The translations under genes were made by a program, and so were the position numbers. A DNA stretch of 23,490 bases from the NCBI GenBank assembly GCA_033722135.1, contig JAWVZO010000017.1, forward strand, positions 1 to 23,490. Direction: 5' to 3'. Under the pieces are notes generated by a model, which ran no database searches, was not told where the DNA came from, and saw nothing but the letters and a program-made list of their open reading frames with translations. Of the stretch, positions 6,615 through 14,385 are shown piece by piece (the stretch's first letter is position 1; each line of letters opens with the position of its first letter). The DNA is from QNFN01 sp033722135. GTDB taxonomy: Bacteria > Pseudomonadota > Gammaproteobacteria > QNFN01.

Positions 6615-9600
6615 CCGTCCGTACGGCGAGTCGCCTCGGCCCCGGCAAGCTCGAGTTCCTCGTCGAGCCGTGCCATGGCCTCCTCGAGCCGTCCGCCGCC
6701 GCCCCCGTCGAGTGCCTTCTCGGCCCGCTCGGCGACCCGGGAGAGGCGCACCAGCGCGCAGTATTCCGCCGAGCCGCGCAGCTTGTGGAGCGCGGTCTTG
6801 AGCGCCCCGTGATCGCGCACATGCCAGGCACGCCGCAGAGCCTCTCTATGGCTCGGCAGCTCGTCCAGGAACAGCCGAAGCATCCGCTGCACGAGTTCTG
6901 CCCGTCCCCCGGTGAGGGCGAGTGCCGCGTCGTCGTCGATCACGATCCCGGGGATTGCATCCTGTTCCTGACGCGACCGCGACACGACGGGATCACGCAT
7001 CGTGTTCGCGTCGGGACGCAGCCAGGCATCCAGAACCCGCAGCAGTGTCTCCTCGTCGAGCGGCTTGGTCAGGTGGTCGTCGAAGCCGGCTTGCAGTGAG
7101 CGTTCCCGTTCACCCTCCAGGGCGCTGGCGGTCACCGCAATCATGACGGGGCATTTCGAACCGAGCCGTTCGCGGATGCGCTGCGCCGCCTCGGTGCCGC
7201 TCATGCGCGGCATCTGGAGGTCCATGAGGATCAGGTCGCAACCGGCTTCGGCACGGGCCACCGCCTCGCTACCGTCGCCTGCCTCGAGCAGATCGGCTCC
7301 GTGCTCCTCGAGCAGGGTCACGACCAGCGCCCGGTTGACCGCGTTGTCGTCGACGACCAGAAGCCGGCGCCCGGCGTATCGGCGTGTGTGCGGTTCGGGC
7401 GGCCCGGGCATCACGGGCTTGCGGATCCGGGCGCCCTGCTCGAGCGACCTGAGCGTGAGGGGCTTCGGCATGCACCACTCGGTGCATGCCGCGCACCGGT
7501 GGCTGTCGGTGAGATTGGTGCTCTCGCATTTCAGGACCAGGATCGCCCCCCCGTGGCGCCGGCGCACCGCGGGGAGGCGCTCCTCGCAGAGCAGGTCCGG
7601 AGCCTCGACGACCGGTTGGCCCACGACGACGAGATCGAATTCAGAGTCGAGCCGTTCCAGGAACTGCGCTTCGTCGGCGACCGCCTCGACGCTCGCCCCG
7701 GCGAGCACGAGCAGGTCGCGGCATGCCCAGAGGACGGCTTGTTCCCGATCGTAGAGCAGGACCTTGCGACCCGTGAGCAGGCCGGCGGCGTGATCGGCGA
7801 CCTGCTCGTGTCCCTCCGCCTCGAGGGGCAACTCGACCCAGAAACGCGAACCCTGGCCCGATTCGCTGGTCACGCCGATGCGTCCCCCGAGCAGCTCGAC
7901 CAGTTGCCGGGTGATGGCCAGGCCGAGACCGGTACCCGCGTGGCGCCGCGACTCGGTGGCGTCGAGCTGGCTGAACGGTTCGAACAGGCGTTCGCGATCG
8001 GCTCCGTCGATGCCGATACCGGTGTCGCAGACCGTTAGGCAGAGGCGCGCATCGTCGGACGTGCCGATCTTGCTTGCCTCGAGGGTGATCGTGCCCTGTT
8101 CGGTGAACTTGAGCGCATTTCCTAGCAGGTTGGTCAGGATCTGGACGATGCGCTGCCGGTCGCTGACGATTCGCGATGGCAGGTTCCCTTCGAGGCGGTA
8201 GCCGAGTTCGAGACCCTTCTGGTGAGCCTGCACCGCGAAGATCGCGACCAGCTCCTCGAGCATTCCGACCAGGTCGAAGCCCGAATCCCGCTTGCTGAGC
8301 TTGCCCGCCTCGATCTTCGAGAAGTCGAGGATGTCGTTGATGATGGCCAGCAGGGACTGGGCCGATTGCTGGATCATCTCGACCTGTTCGTGTTGGCGTG
8401 GCGGGAGCTCCTCGCGCAGCAGCAACCTGCTGAAGCCGAGAATGCCGTTCATCGGCGTGCGGATCTCGTGGCTGACGTTCGCCAGGAATCGTGACTTCGC
8501 CTCGGTGGCGGCCAGGGCCGCGTCCCGGGCCTGGGTCAGCAGTTGCTCGTCGCCGAGACGCTGCAGTTCCAGGGCCAGGCGACGCGCCACCAGGCGCAGC
8601 AGGTTGCGGCTGGCGCCGGACGGTTCCCAGGCCGCCGGGTGGGCGACGAAGATCGCGCCGCCCATCCCCTCGTTGCGGTCGCGGATCACCTCGGCATGCA
8701 GGCTGCGGGCCACGCCCGGGAAGTACGCGAGTTTCGGATACGCGGTGGGCAGGTCATCGGCGATGCCCAGCGATTCGCGGTCGATCAGCAGGGCGGCAAG
8801 GCCCTCGGCCAGCCTGGGTGGCGGTTCGCTGATCGGTTCGCCGTCGGCGCCGATCAGGGCGAGGAACCGCGCCGAATCGTTGGCGGGACCCGTCTCGATG
8901 ATGCCGACCCAGCTGCAGGCGACGCCCGCCTGCAGCGCTCTGACGATGTCGAGGAAAATGTCATGGCTGTGGATCCCTGCCTGCGAGAGCAGGCCGAGCG
9001 CGCGGGCGATGCGCTGGGTCTCGGTGACGTCGTTGCCGATGCAGACCAGCCCGGTACGGTTGTCGTCCTTGTCGTGGGCGAGGCGCAGGGACCAGTTGAC
9101 GTAGACCACCCGGCCGTCGCGCGTGACGTGGCGCATCGGTCCCGGCGGCATGGATTCCGGCGTCTTGAGAAGTTCCTTGTAGCTGCGCGCGAAACGGTCC
9201 TCGACCAGCGTTCCGAGGACGGGTTGGCCGAGGATCTCGGCCTCCCGGTAGCCGAAGAAACGCTCGGCGAACTCGTTGAAGAAGGTGATGCGACCGTGCA
9301 GGTCCATCTTGAGCACGATGCTGTTGGCGTTCTGGACCAGTTCGCGGTAGCGGGATTCCTGCGCGGCCACCGTCCTCAGCGACTCGCGCAGCTGGGCCGT
9401 CGACTCGTCGATCTCCCTCTGCATGCGCTGGCGTGACTCCGCGAGCGCCGCGGCCATGTGGTTGATGCCCCGGGCAAGCAGGCCCAGTTCCCCCGGGGGC
9501 GGGATGTCCACGCGGCTCTCCAGTTCCCCGAGACCGATACGCCGGACCGTTTCGGCGATCTGGTGGATCCGGCCGGCCAGGCTCGCGCTCATGCGAAAGG

Positions 9601-10195
9601 CGAGGAGCCAGGCCAGGAAGAGGCCACCGAGAGTGATCAGGACACCGTTCACGATGACGGTGTTGCGCTGTTCCTCGAGCATCCCCATCGAGTACTGGAG
9701 GGTGAGCCAGCCGAGCAGCTGGGGCGGGCCCGCCTGTCCCGCGGTCGCGTCGCCGATGGCGAGTGGGGTATCCGCCGTCGACGTGGAGACGGTCACGGGG
9801 TGGTGGTAGATCAGGCGCCGTCCCCCGTCGATGAGCACCGGTCCCTCACCGTCGGGCAGCGAGCCGCGCGTGATGGCCCACGCCTTGCTCGCGCCCCACT
9901 CGATCATCACCCCGCCGTCGGTGTCGCGCAGCATGCCGACCTCGAAATCCTCGCTGGCGCGCAGGGACTGGGTGACGCCGGGATTGCGCAGGGAAGAGAC
10001 GTCGCCCGAGAAGAGCGCAAACTCGCTGGTCGAGGCGAGACCATCGGCCGTCGCGTGGATGCGCTCGTGCATGGCCTCCTCGATACCCTGCAGCCGGGTC
10101 TGCAGGTAGAAACCCGTGAGCAGCAGAGCGATCACCAGCGCGGGGAGCACGGCCACGATCAGGATCTGGCGACGGATCGACGTCGTGGCGATCAT
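6605..10195 (-). CDS. BarA/GacS-type hybrid histidine kinase with PAS and GAF-like domains
   Basis: 1196-residue membrane sensor kinase. Domains in order: TM1 (about 10-31), periplasmic loop (32-178), TM2 (179-200), HAMP (200-255), coiled linker, PAS (281-395), GAF-like region (400-548), HisKA with H576 in LANVSHEIRTPMNG, HATPase (N-box NLLGNALKFT 689-698, DTGIGI 724-729, GTGLGLAI 754-761), pseudo-receiver (about 808-915, no phospho-Asp), receiver with D992 in LILMDLQMP, and HPt with H1137 in ALHKLRGSAEYC. The H-D-pseudoREC-HPt order and the location beside cysM match GacS/BarA, which feed a UvrY/GacA regulator controlling CsrA-binding small RNAs. PAS and GAF-like domains are extra relative to E. 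coli BarA. The pseudo-receiver has an unusual four-Cys cluster. The start overlaps the upstream gene's stop by 4 bases. Confidence 0.93.
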   Translation of the reverse strand: MIATTSIRRQILIVAVLPALVIALLLTGFYLQTRLQGIEEAMHERIHATADGLASTSEFALFSGDVSSLRNPGVTQSLRASEDFEVGMLRDTDGGVMIEWGASKAWAITRGSLPDGEGPVLIDGGRRLIYHHPVTVSTSTADTPLAIGDATAGQAGPPQLLGWLTLQYSMGMLEEQRNTVIVNGVLITLGGLFLAWLLAFRMSASLAGRIHQIAETVRRIGLGELESRVDIPPPGELGLLARGINHMAAALAESRQRMQREIDESTAQLRESLRTVAAQESRYRELVQNANSIVLKMDLHGRITFFNEFAERFFGYREAEILGQPVLGTLVEDRFARSYKELLKTPESMPPGPMRHVTRDGRVVYVNWSLRLAHDKDDNRTGLVCIGNDVTETQRIARALGLLSQAGIHSHDIFLDIVRALQAGVACSWVGIIETGPANDSARFLALIGADGEPISEPPPRLAEGLAALLIDRESLGIADDLPTAYPKLAYFPGVARSLHAEVIRDRNEGMGGAIFVAHPAAWEPSGASRNLLRLVARRLALELQRLGDEQLLTQARDAALAATEAKSRFLANVSHEIRTPMNGILGFSRLLLREELPPRQHEQVEMIQQSAQSLLAIINDILDFSKIEAGKLSKRDSGFDLVGMLEELVAIFAVQAHQKGLELGYRLEGNLPSRIVSDRQRIVQILTNLLGNALKFTEQGTITLEASKIGTSDDARLCLTVCDTGIGIDGADRERLFEPFSQLDATESRRHAGTGLGLAITRQLVELLGGRIGVTSESGQGSRFWVELPLEAEGHEQVADHAAGLLTGRKVLLYDREQAVLWACRDLLVLAGASVEAVADEAQFLERLDSEFDLVVVGQPVVEAPDLLCEERLPAVRRRHGGAILVLKCESTNLTDSHRCAACTEWCMPKPLTLRSLEQGARIRKPVMPGPPEPHTRRYAGRRLLVVDDNAVNRALVVTLLEEHGADLLEAGDGSEAVARAEAGCDLILMDLQMPRMSGTEAAQRIRERLGSKCPVMIAVTASALEGERERSLQAGFDDHLTKPLDEETLLRVLDAWLRPDANTMRDPVVSRSRQEQDAIPGIVIDDDAALALTGGRAELVQRMLRLFLDELPSHREALRRAWHVRDHGALKTALHKLRGSAEYCALVRLSRVAERAEKALDGGGGGRLEEAMARLDEELELAGAEATRRTDGQA
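7466..7491. repeat. Perfect 11-bp inverted repeat inside the kinase gene
   Basis: Arms CGGCATGCACC (7466-7476) and GGTGCATGCCG (7481-7491) flank a 4-base loop ACTC. On the coding (minus) strand it spans the codons for the ACTEWCMP part of the pseudo-receiver. It could form a stable hairpin in the mRNA or simply reflect codon use around the Cys codons. Confidence 0.85.
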
Positions 10196-11115
10196 CGGCG
10201 TGCCTCGCTCTCTCGCAGGGCTTCGAGCAGGGCCTCTTCCGGCGGGAGGTTCAGGCCGAGGGACCGGGCTACGTGATGGTTGATCGAGATCTCGTAGAGG
10301 CGGGCGTGGCTGGGCGGATGGAGTTCGCCGCGTTCGGCGAACTCGGCGAGGCTGTGGCCGATGTCCGCGCCGATCCGTTCCGGGTCGGCGTGAACGGCCA
10401 TCAGGGCGCCCGCCTTGACGTACGCGGCGGAGAGGCCGATCACGGGCTTGCGTTGCCGGTACGCCGCCAGGAGCACCTTCTGCAGGGTGTAACGGTTGTA
10501 GATCGTCGGGTCGGGCGTGATCAGCAACGCGTCGGCATGACGCAGCAGGCGCTCGACACGGGGGATCAGCAGCCCCTCCTCGGGCACGAGGGCGTCGACC
10601 ACGACGATGCCCGCCTCCTGTGCGGCCTCCGCGATCGGTCCCAGCAACGCCTCGTGCTCCTCGCTGGCGAGGACGCCGAGCCGTTGCAACCGGGGCAGGG
10701 CCAGCTCGATCGCAGCGATCTGGCGCTCCACCGGTTGATCGAGAAACAGCGCGGAATGGCCCGCGGAGTGCAGGCCCGGTTGCTCGGAGCCGAGCAACCT
10801 GGGGTAGAGCGATTCGGCGATGGCGGCGTGCAGTATCGGAACGCGAAGGTCGTGTTCCAGTCCCGTCGCTGCTTGCGTGCCCAGCGTGACCACCAGTGCG
10901 GGTCGTTCGAGCGAGGCGAGCGTTTCGTCCAGCGTCGCCAGCGACGCCTCGTGCAGGCGGGCGCGGACCTCTCCAGCCTCGAGGGTTTCACGGGTCGCCG
11001 CGAGGATCCGCTGGTGAACCTCGCGTTCGCCGGTGACGACGACGATGTCGAGCGGCGGCGCAGCCGCCACGCGACCGGCGAGCAGGCAGAGCAGGACGAG
11101 GATGCCCCGAGTCAT
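10192..11115 (-). CDS. Periplasmic ABC-type substrate-binding protein (TrpX-like, ABC_sub_bind family)
   Basis: 307-residue exported solute-binding protein. A signal peptide is evident in MTRGILVLLCLLAGRVAAA, with likely cleavage near residue 19-20. The mature part begins PLDIVVVTGE and shows the alternating Rossmann-like pattern of the ABC_sub_bind family: TLGTQAATGL, the LPRLQRLGVLASEEHEALLG stretch, ADALLITPDPTIYNRYTLQK and RKPVIGLSAAYVKAGALMA. No ABC permease or ATPase lies nearby. Its stop overlaps the ATG of the hybrid kinase (ATGA), so the two are probably co-translated and it is likely the ligand-sensing partner of the kinase rather than part of an importer (inference). The start is uncertain: in-frame ATGs at 11142 and 11166 would add 9 or 17 residues before the signal peptide. 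The ligand is unknown. Confidence 0.82.
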   Translation of the reverse strand: MTRGILVLLCLLAGRVAAAPPLDIVVVTGEREVHQRILAATRETLEAGEVRARLHEASLATLDETLASLERPALVVTLGTQAATGLEHDLRVPILHAAIAESLYPRLLGSEQPGLHSAGHSALFLDQPVERQIAAIELALPRLQRLGVLASEEHEALLGPIAEAAQEAGIVVVDALVPEEGLLIPRVERLLRHADALLITPDPTIYNRYTLQKVLLAAYRQRKPVIGLSAAYVKAGALMAVHADPERIGADIGHSLAEFAERGELHPPSHARLYEISINHHVARSLGLNLPPEEALLEALRESEARR

Positions 11116-11364
11116 CCTGCGGGCCAGGCCATTACAAGCCATGGGCCGGATGCCAGATCGTTCCATGTCGTCGGCAGGGCGGTCCTGGTGGGTACCGTGG
11201 GCATCGGGGCGCTCCGCCCCGCGAACACGGCCTACCTTATTATGTAGTTAGCGTTATGCCGACCGATTATGCAGGAGGCCAGGGGGCATTGCACCTCGCC
11301 CCCGGGTGGTCCAGCCCATGCGGCAGCGAGTATCCTCGCCAACGGAAGCAATCGAGGGAAAGCG
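11116..11364. other. Divergent intergenic region between the binding-protein gene and cysM
   Basis: About 250 bases without a supported gene. It contains an AT-rich patch at 11236-11271, rare for this window, with TTATG three times (11240, 11254, 11267). The overlapping hexamers TATTAT (+, 11238-11243) and CATAAT (-, 11244-11239) could be -10 elements for either direction, but I see no matching -35 boxes. Nothing else is recognisable apart from the box listed separately at 11331. Confidence 0.5.
11331..11336 (+). promoter_or_regulatory. Candidate -10 box for cysM
   Basis: TATCCT, 28 bases ahead of the cysM ATG, in a sequence with no clear -35. The predicted start near 11343 would leave a short leader containing the GAGGGA ribosome-binding site at 11354-11359. 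Confidence 0.3.
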
Positions 11365-12258
11365 ATGAATTACCCGACCCTGGACCGGCATATCGGCCAC
11401 ACGCCGCTGGTGAGGCTGCAACGGTTCCCCGTGGGCGACGCGAACACCCTCCTGGCGAAGCTCGAGGGCAACAATCCGGCCGGATCGGTGAAGGACCGTC
11501 CCGCCCTGAGCATGATCAGTCACGCCGAGGAGCGCGGCGAGATCCGCCCCGGAGACGTCCTGATCGAGGCGACCAGTGGCAACACGGGCATCGCCCTGGC
11601 GATGGCCGCCGCGATCCGCGGCTACCGGATGGTGCTGATCATGCCCGAGAACCTGAGTCTCGAAAGGCGCGCGGTGATGCGTGCCTTCGGCGCCGAGCTG
11701 GTGCTCGTCACCCAGGAGGAGGGCATGGAGGGGGCCCGCGACCTGGCCGAGCGGATGGCGCGCGAGGGGCGCGGCCGGGTGCTCGACCAGTTCGCCAACC
11801 CCGACAACCCGTTGGCCCACTACGAGACGACCGGGCCCGAGATATGGGACGAGACGGGGGGCGAGATCACCCACTTCGTCAGCTCGATGGGGACCACGGG
11901 GACGATCATGGGGGTCTCCCGCTTCCTGAAGGAGAAGAATCCCGACGTGCAGATCGTCGGGGTCCAGCCGACGGAGGGGGCGAGCATCCCCGGCATCCGG
12001 CGCTGGCCGCCGGCCTACCTGCCGCGGATCTTCGAGCCCGAGCGTGTCGACCGGATCATCGACGTCACACAGGAGGAGGCGGAGGAGACCACCCGCGCCC
12101 TGGCGGCACGGGAAGGGCTCTTCGCCGGCGTCTCCTCGGGCGGGGCCATCGCCGCCGCGCTGCGGTTGGCCCGGGAGGTGAGCGGCGCCACCATCGTGAC
12201 CATCGTCTGCGACCGGGGAGATCGTTACCTCTCGACCGGGGTCTTCCCCGGCGACTGA
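11365..12258 (+). CDS. cysM: Cysteine synthase B (O-acetylserine sulfhydrylase CysM)
   Basis: 297-residue PLP enzyme that makes L-cysteine from O-acetylserine and sulfide; CysM can also use thiosulfate. The PLP lysine is K43 in NNPAGSVKDRPA and the substrate loop is ATSGNTG (residues 69-75). The phosphate-binding loop SSMGTTGTIMG and the C-terminal GVSSGGAIAA are present. The SIPGIRRWPPAYLPRIFEP stretch is characteristic of CysM rather than CysK. The start at 11365 has a GAGGGA site five bases upstream and gives the family N-terminus (YPTLDRHIGHTPLVRLQR); upstream in-frame ATG 11269 lacks a ribosome-binding site. The next gene starts one base after the stop. In Pseudomonas cysM also lies near gacS, which supports the identity of the adjacent kinase. 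Confidence 0.96.
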   Translation: MNYPTLDRHIGHTPLVRLQRFPVGDANTLLAKLEGNNPAGSVKDRPALSMISHAEERGEIRPGDVLIEATSGNTGIALAMAAAIRGYRMVLIMPENLSLERRAVMRAFGAELVLVTQEEGMEGARDLAERMAREGRGRVLDQFANPDNPLAHYETTGPEIWDETGGEITHFVSSMGTTGTIMGVSRFLKEKNPDVQIVGVQPTEGASIPGIRRWPPAYLPRIFEPERVDRIIDVTQEEAEETTRALAAREGLFAGVSSGGAIAAALRLAREVSGATIVTIVCDRGDRYLSTGVFPGD

Positions 12259-12259
12259 C

Positions 12260-14281
12260 TTGCGTCCACTCGCCTGCTTGATCGCGGCGGGCGGTCTGGC
12301 CGTCGCGGTGTCCGCGGCGGCGCTCGTCGGCGGGTCGCTCACTCTCGCCGAGATCTCCGGCCCCGGCTGGCAGGCCCGGGACCTGGAAATGCAGTGGCGC
12401 TGGGATGCCGCTGAGCGCGCGACCATCGACCTCGCCATAGGCAGGCTCGAACTGGCGGGAACGGCCCTGGACGAACTGACCCTGCATTGCGACGGGGCCA
12501 CCCTGGCCGGCGACACGGCGCGGTGCCGCGAGGCCGAACTCGCGTTCGTCACCTCGGAGGGCGTCCCGGTCCGCGGCACGATCGCCATCGACTACGAGCT
12601 GGCGAGCGGGGCGCTCTCTGTCGCGCTGGAGGCGCTGGACCTCTGCGCCGGTCGGCTGCGGGGGAGCGTCGCCGTCGGCGCTGGGTGGCGGACGGAACTG
12701 CGGGGCGAGTCGCTCGAACTGCCGTGCCTCGCCCGTCTCGGCGGCTTGGGAGAACGGCTTCGCGTCGACATCACCGGGGGCACCGTCGACGGAGAGGTCA
12801 ACGTCGCGTCGTCGGGGCAGGCGCTGGAGCTCGACCTCTCGCTCACGGACCTGAACTTCGGCAACGGCGACGGGACGGTCGCGGGCGAGAGTCTCGCGGG
12901 CCGGGCCGTGGCCTCGCTCCGGCGCGACGGAAACGCATGGCGCGGCACCGTCGAACTCGAGGCGGACCGGGGCGTGATCTACCGCGACCCGGTGCTCCTC
13001 GAGGCGGGGACCACGCCGCTGGCGCTGCGGATCACGGGCGTGGCCGATCTCGGCGGCGGGATCGATCTGGAGGCGCTGGAACTGACCCAGGGCGAGGCGC
13101 TCCGGGTCTCCGGACGGCTTGCCGTCGAGCCGCAGGCCACGGCGCCCACATCGGTCGACGTGGATTTCTCGAGCCGCGATCTCGACGCGTTCTACGTGGC
13201 CTGGATCCAGCCCTACCTGATCGGCACCGTGCTCGACGAGCTCGACCTCTCCGGCGTCGTGAGCGGCCACGCGAGGCTCGGCGAGGAGGGCTGGGCGGTC
13301 GGCCTGGAACTCGACGGCTTGGCGCTGGTGGACGGCCGGGGCCGGTTCTCGCTCGGCGGACTCGAGGGCTCGTTCGCCTGGGGCGGGCCCGAGGCGCCGG
13401 CGAGCCGGCTGCGCTGGAAGGGCGGCCATGTCCTGCAGCTCGCCGTCGGCGCCGCCGAAACGGAGTTCACGCTCCGCGACGGGGCGATCCGGTTGCTGCG
13501 GCCCCTGCGGCAGCCGCTGGTCGACGGCGCGCTGGTGGTCAACGCGCTCGAGGCGGATGCCGGTGGCGGAAGCGGACCACGGATCCGCCTCGAGGCCGAG
13601 CTGGAGCCGCTCTCGCTCGAGGCGCTCAGCTACGCGTTCGGCTGGCCGGTCATGGCGGGTGAACTGGGCGGGAAGATCCCCACGCTGACCTTCGCCGACG
13701 ACACGCTGGCGGTGGATGGGTCGCTGAGCGTCGATGTCTTCGACGGGTCGATCCGTATCCTCGAGCCGCGTCTCGAGCGTCCTCTCGGACCGGTGGCGGC
13801 CCTGGAGGCCGACGTGGTCGTCGACGGCATCGACCTCGCCCTGCTGACCCGGACCTTCCCCATCGGCAGGATCGAGGGCCGGTTGGCCGGGCGCATCGAC
13901 GACCTCCTGCTGCACGACTGGCGGCCGGTGCGCTTCGACGCGAAGTTCGCCACCCCCCCGGACGACGACTCCAGGCGCCGGATCAGCCAGCGGGCCGTGG
14001 ACAGCATCACCAGCCTCGGCGGACTGAGCGGCGCGCTCTCCCGGAGCGCCCTGCGCTTCTTCGACGAATTCCGCTACAGCCGGCTCGGTTTCCGCTGTCG
14101 GCTGCGTGGCACGGTCTGCGAACTCGGCGGTGTCGAGCCCGCCGAGTCGGGCTATTATCTGGTGAAGGGGGGAGGGCTCCCGCGCATCGACATCATCGGT
14201 CACGTCCGCGAGGTCGACTGGCCCGAGTTGATCGATCGCGTGAAGCGTGCGATGGAAGAGGGCTCGCCGGTGGTGAACTAG
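12260..14281 (+). CDS. YdbH-like AsmA-type intermembrane phospholipid transport protein
   Basis: 673-residue protein with one N-terminal membrane anchor (about residues 4-30) and a long periplasmic part made of repeating beta-strand pairs, as in bridge-like AsmA/YdbH lipid transporters. The C-terminal 130 residues look most family-specific: GRIEGRLAGRIDDLLLHDW, RISQRAVDSITSLGG, FRCRLRGTVCELGG, then YYLVKGGGLPRIDIIGHVRE. E. coli YdbH (about 880 residues) is anchored in the inner membrane and pairs with outer-membrane lipoprotein YnbE; here the next gene is the YnbE/YdbL-like lipoprotein, which supports the call. The TTG start at 12260 is one base past the cysM stop; no Shine-Dalgarno is visible, so expression may depend on coupling to cysM. 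The assignment rests on C-terminal pattern plus context, not on a search. Confidence 0.72.
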   Translation: MRPLACLIAAGGLAVAVSAAALVGGSLTLAEISGPGWQARDLEMQWRWDAAERATIDLAIGRLELAGTALDELTLHCDGATLAGDTARCREAELAFVTSEGVPVRGTIAIDYELASGALSVALEALDLCAGRLRGSVAVGAGWRTELRGESLELPCLARLGGLGERLRVDITGGTVDGEVNVASSGQALELDLSLTDLNFGNGDGTVAGESLAGRAVASLRRDGNAWRGTVELEADRGVIYRDPVLLEAGTTPLALRITGVADLGGGIDLEALELTQGEALRVSGRLAVEPQATAPTSVDVDFSSRDLDAFYVAWIQPYLIGTVLDELDLSGVVSGHARLGEEGWAVGLELDGLALVDGRGRFSLGGLEGSFAWGGPEAPASRLRWKGGHVLQLAVGAAETEFTLRDGAIRLLRPLRQPLVDGALVVNALEADAGGGSGPRIRLEAELEPLSLEALSYAFGWPVMAGELGGKIPTLTFADDTLAVDGSLSVDVFDGSIRILEPRLERPLGPVAALEADVVVDGIDLALLTRTFPIGRIEGRLAGRIDDLLLHDWRPVRFDAKFATPPDDDSRRRISQRAVDSITSLGGLSGALSRSALRFFDEFRYSRLGFRCRLRGTVCELGGVEPAESGYYLVKGGGLPRIDIIGHVREVDWPELIDRVKRAMEEGSPVVN

Positions 14282-14298
14282 CGGCCGTCCCGTACGCC

Positions 14299-14339
14299 AT
14301 TCAGCGCCGGTTCAGCCCTGCCGGACGATCCTGGACACT
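14299..14339 (+). promoter_or_regulatory. Candidate response-regulator operator and promoter for the YnbE/YdbL-like gene
   Basis: Direct repeat TTCAGC at 14300-14305 and 14311-14316 (11-base period; 7-mers ATTCAGC and GTTCAGC), followed 17 bases later by a weak -10 GACACT at 14334-14339. The 11-base period and the second repeat occupying the -35 position resemble the operator arrangement of OmpR/PhoB-family activators. The regulator is unknown. Confidence 0.35.
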
Positions 14340-14385
14340 GACGAGCGGCCCGACCGAGACCGCGCCGCGAACCGAGGAGACGATC

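Noticed and set aside
11256..12281. Plus-strand open frame beginning at 11256
   Set aside because: Frame-shifted reading of cysM rich in Arg/Gly/Pro; no homology pattern.
12065..14203. 712-codon open frame on the minus strand
   Set aside because: Antisense to the cysM end and the ydbH-like gene; composition is rich in Arg/Gly/Ala/Gln as expected from a high-GC shadow frame, with no recognisable motif. The plus-strand protein has a membrane anchor and family motifs.
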